32,986 bases of DNA, from assembly GCA_020441385.1 (NCBI GenBank), contig JAGRMG010000042.1:1-32986 (forward strand), read 5' to 3'. Shown piece by piece: positions 32,072 through 32,986 of this stretch. Position 1 is the first letter of the stretch, and each line of letters begins with the position of its first letter. Origin of the DNA: Paracoccaceae bacterium. Its GTDB lineage: Bacteria; Pseudomonadota; Alphaproteobacteria; Rhodobacterales; Rhodobacteraceae. The notes beneath the pieces were generated by a model that saw nothing but the letters and a program-made list of their open reading frames with translations, ran no database searches and had not been told where the DNA came from. The translations under genes and the position numbers were made by a program.

Positions 32072-32986
32072 ATGCAGCCCCCCGAAGATTTCGACCCCCC
32101 GCCCGGCGTGGCGGCCGACCTCGCTCCGGGATTGCGCCGGATCGTGGCACCCAACCCGTCGCCGATGACCTGGCGCGGCACCAACACCTACCTGATCGGA
32201 ACGCGCGACCTCGCGGTGATCGACCCGGGCCCGGACATGCCTGCGCATCTCGATGCGATCATGGCCGCCTTGCGCCCGGGCCAGTCGGTGTCGCACATCT
32301 TCGTCACCCACAGCCACGTGGATCACTCGCCGCTGGCCCGGGCGCTGAGCGCGCGAACCGGCGCGCCGGTGCTGGCTTTCGGCGGCCCGCGGGCCGGGCG
32401 CAGCGCGGTGATGGAGCGGCTGGCGCAAGCCGGACTGGCCGGGGGCGGCGAGGGCATCGACGCGGGCTTTCGCCCCGACATCGCGGTGGCCGATGGCCAG
32501 ACCATCGCCGGCGACGGCTGGACGCTCGAGGTGATCCACACGCCCGGCCACCTGGGCAACCACATCGCGCTGGCCTGGGAGGGCCTGTGTTTCACCGCCG
32601 ACCACGTGATGGGCTGGGCCAGTTCGCTGGTCTCGCCCCCCGACGGCGACCTGACCGATTTCATGGCTTCGTGCCGGAGCCTGCGCGCGCGCCGCTGGGA
32701 GACGTTTCATCCCGGCCATGGCGCGCCGGTAGCCGCCCCCGCCGCGCGGCTGGACTGGCTGATCGCCCATCGCGAGGCCCGCGAGGCCGCGATCCTCGAC
32801 GCCCTGGCCGAAGCCCCGGCCACCGCCCGCGCCCTGGCCGCGGCCATCTACACCGACACCCCCGCCGCCCTGCTGCCCGCGGCAGAGCGCAACGTGTTTG
32901 CCCATCTTGTTGATCTTGCAGGAAAAAAACGTGTTTCACCCGAAGGCGACCTGTCCGCCGAGGCGCGCTTCACGCGCAGGTCCTAG
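32072..32986 (+). CDS. Metallo-beta-lactamase-fold hydrolase, LACTB2-like
   Basis: A 304-residue protein ending in TAG at the last base of the window. Zinc-binding motif THSHVDHS supplies His80, His82, Asp84 and His85; further ligands are in HTPGHLGNH, FTADHVMGW and FHPGHGAPV. The early WRGTNTYLIG and the C-terminal helical/winged segment (about 225-290) place it with LACTB2-like hydrolases, some of which are endoribonucleases; the substrate here is unknown. The ATG at 32072 was chosen as the first start after the noncoding leader that gives the family N-terminus. Near the end GKK (284-286) is encoded by an A7 run. Confidence 0.88.
   Translation: MQPPEDFDPPPGVAADLAPGLRRIVAPNPSPMTWRGTNTYLIGTRDLAVIDPGPDMPAHLDAIMAALRPGQSVSHIFVTHSHVDHSPLARALSARTGAPVLAFGGPRAGRSAVMERLAQAGLAGGGEGIDAGFRPDIAVADGQTIAGDGWTLEVIHTPGHLGNHIALAWEGLCFTADHVMGWASSLVSPPDGDLTDFMASCRSLRARRWETFHPGHGAPVAAPAARLDWLIAHREAREAAILDALAEAPATARALAAAIYTDTPAALLPAAERNVFAHLVDLAGKKRVSPEGDLSAEARFTRRS

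Noticed and set aside
1-32986. Mobile elements, CRISPR arrays, defence or prophage genes, tRNA/rRNA genes
   Set aside because: No transposase, integrase, long inverted repeats, regularly spaced repeats or RNA gene structures were seen; the window reads as core chromosome.

Overview
The window looks like chromosomal core DNA of a high-GC alphaproteobacterium of the order Rhodobacterales (Rhodobacter/Roseobacter-type). The main evidence is the gene order nifR3(dusB)-ntrB-ntrC-ntrY-ntrX followed by trkA-trkH-hfq-hflX, the heterotetrameric sarcosine oxidase genes soxBDAG, a fused ispDF gene, and an NtrC without a GAFTGA loop as known in Rhodobacter capsulatus. No rRNA, tRNA, CRISPR array, transposase, integrase or phage gene was seen, and base composition is uniform.

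Layout. 1-2344 (minus): end of a tad-type surface/pilus cluster, with a vWA TadG-like protein, a TadE-like pseudopilin and the first codons of a third gene leaving the window. 2694-4124 (plus): glutamate dehydrogenase, closed by a good intrinsic terminator. 4314-9348 (plus): sarcosine oxidase operon soxB-soxD-soxA-soxG, then a small exported protein. 9699-11823 (minus): ispDF-pgpA-pncC, three genes coupled by ATGA overlaps. 12028-19301 (plus): the nitrogen regulatory run nifR3-ntrBC-ntrYX. 19311-19793 (minus): a lipoprotein. 19889-24449 (plus): trkA-trkH-hfq-hflX. 24562-26061 (minus) and 26183-27079 (plus): mmsA diverging from a LysR-type regulator. 27140-28171 (plus): a CBS-domain protein and coaD. 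28194-29411 (minus): a 47-residue membrane protein and gap. 29594-30565 (plus): a DUF808 membrane protein. 30594-31913 (minus): an EnvZ-like histidine kinase. 32072-32986 (plus): a metallo-beta-lactamase-fold hydrolase ending exactly at the window edge.

How the genes fit together. Sarcosine oxidase (methyl-group and glycine supply from methylated amines or betaine), glutamate dehydrogenase (ammonium/glutamate exchange) and the two Ntr sensor/regulator pairs all concern nitrogen, but terminators and strand changes show that they are separate transcription units. TrkAH handles potassium, Hfq and HflX handle RNA and ribosomes, and mmsA serves valine/propionate-type catabolism.

I found no clearly new multi-gene system. 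The best leads are regulatory: intrinsic-terminator-like hairpins in the leaders of both gap and the histidine kinase gene, paired LacI-like palindromes upstream of gap, a 10-bp tandem repeat at the gdh promoter, NtrC and NtrX proteins that both lack the sigma54 contact loop, and an A7/A6 slippery tract exactly between the two halves of TrkA.
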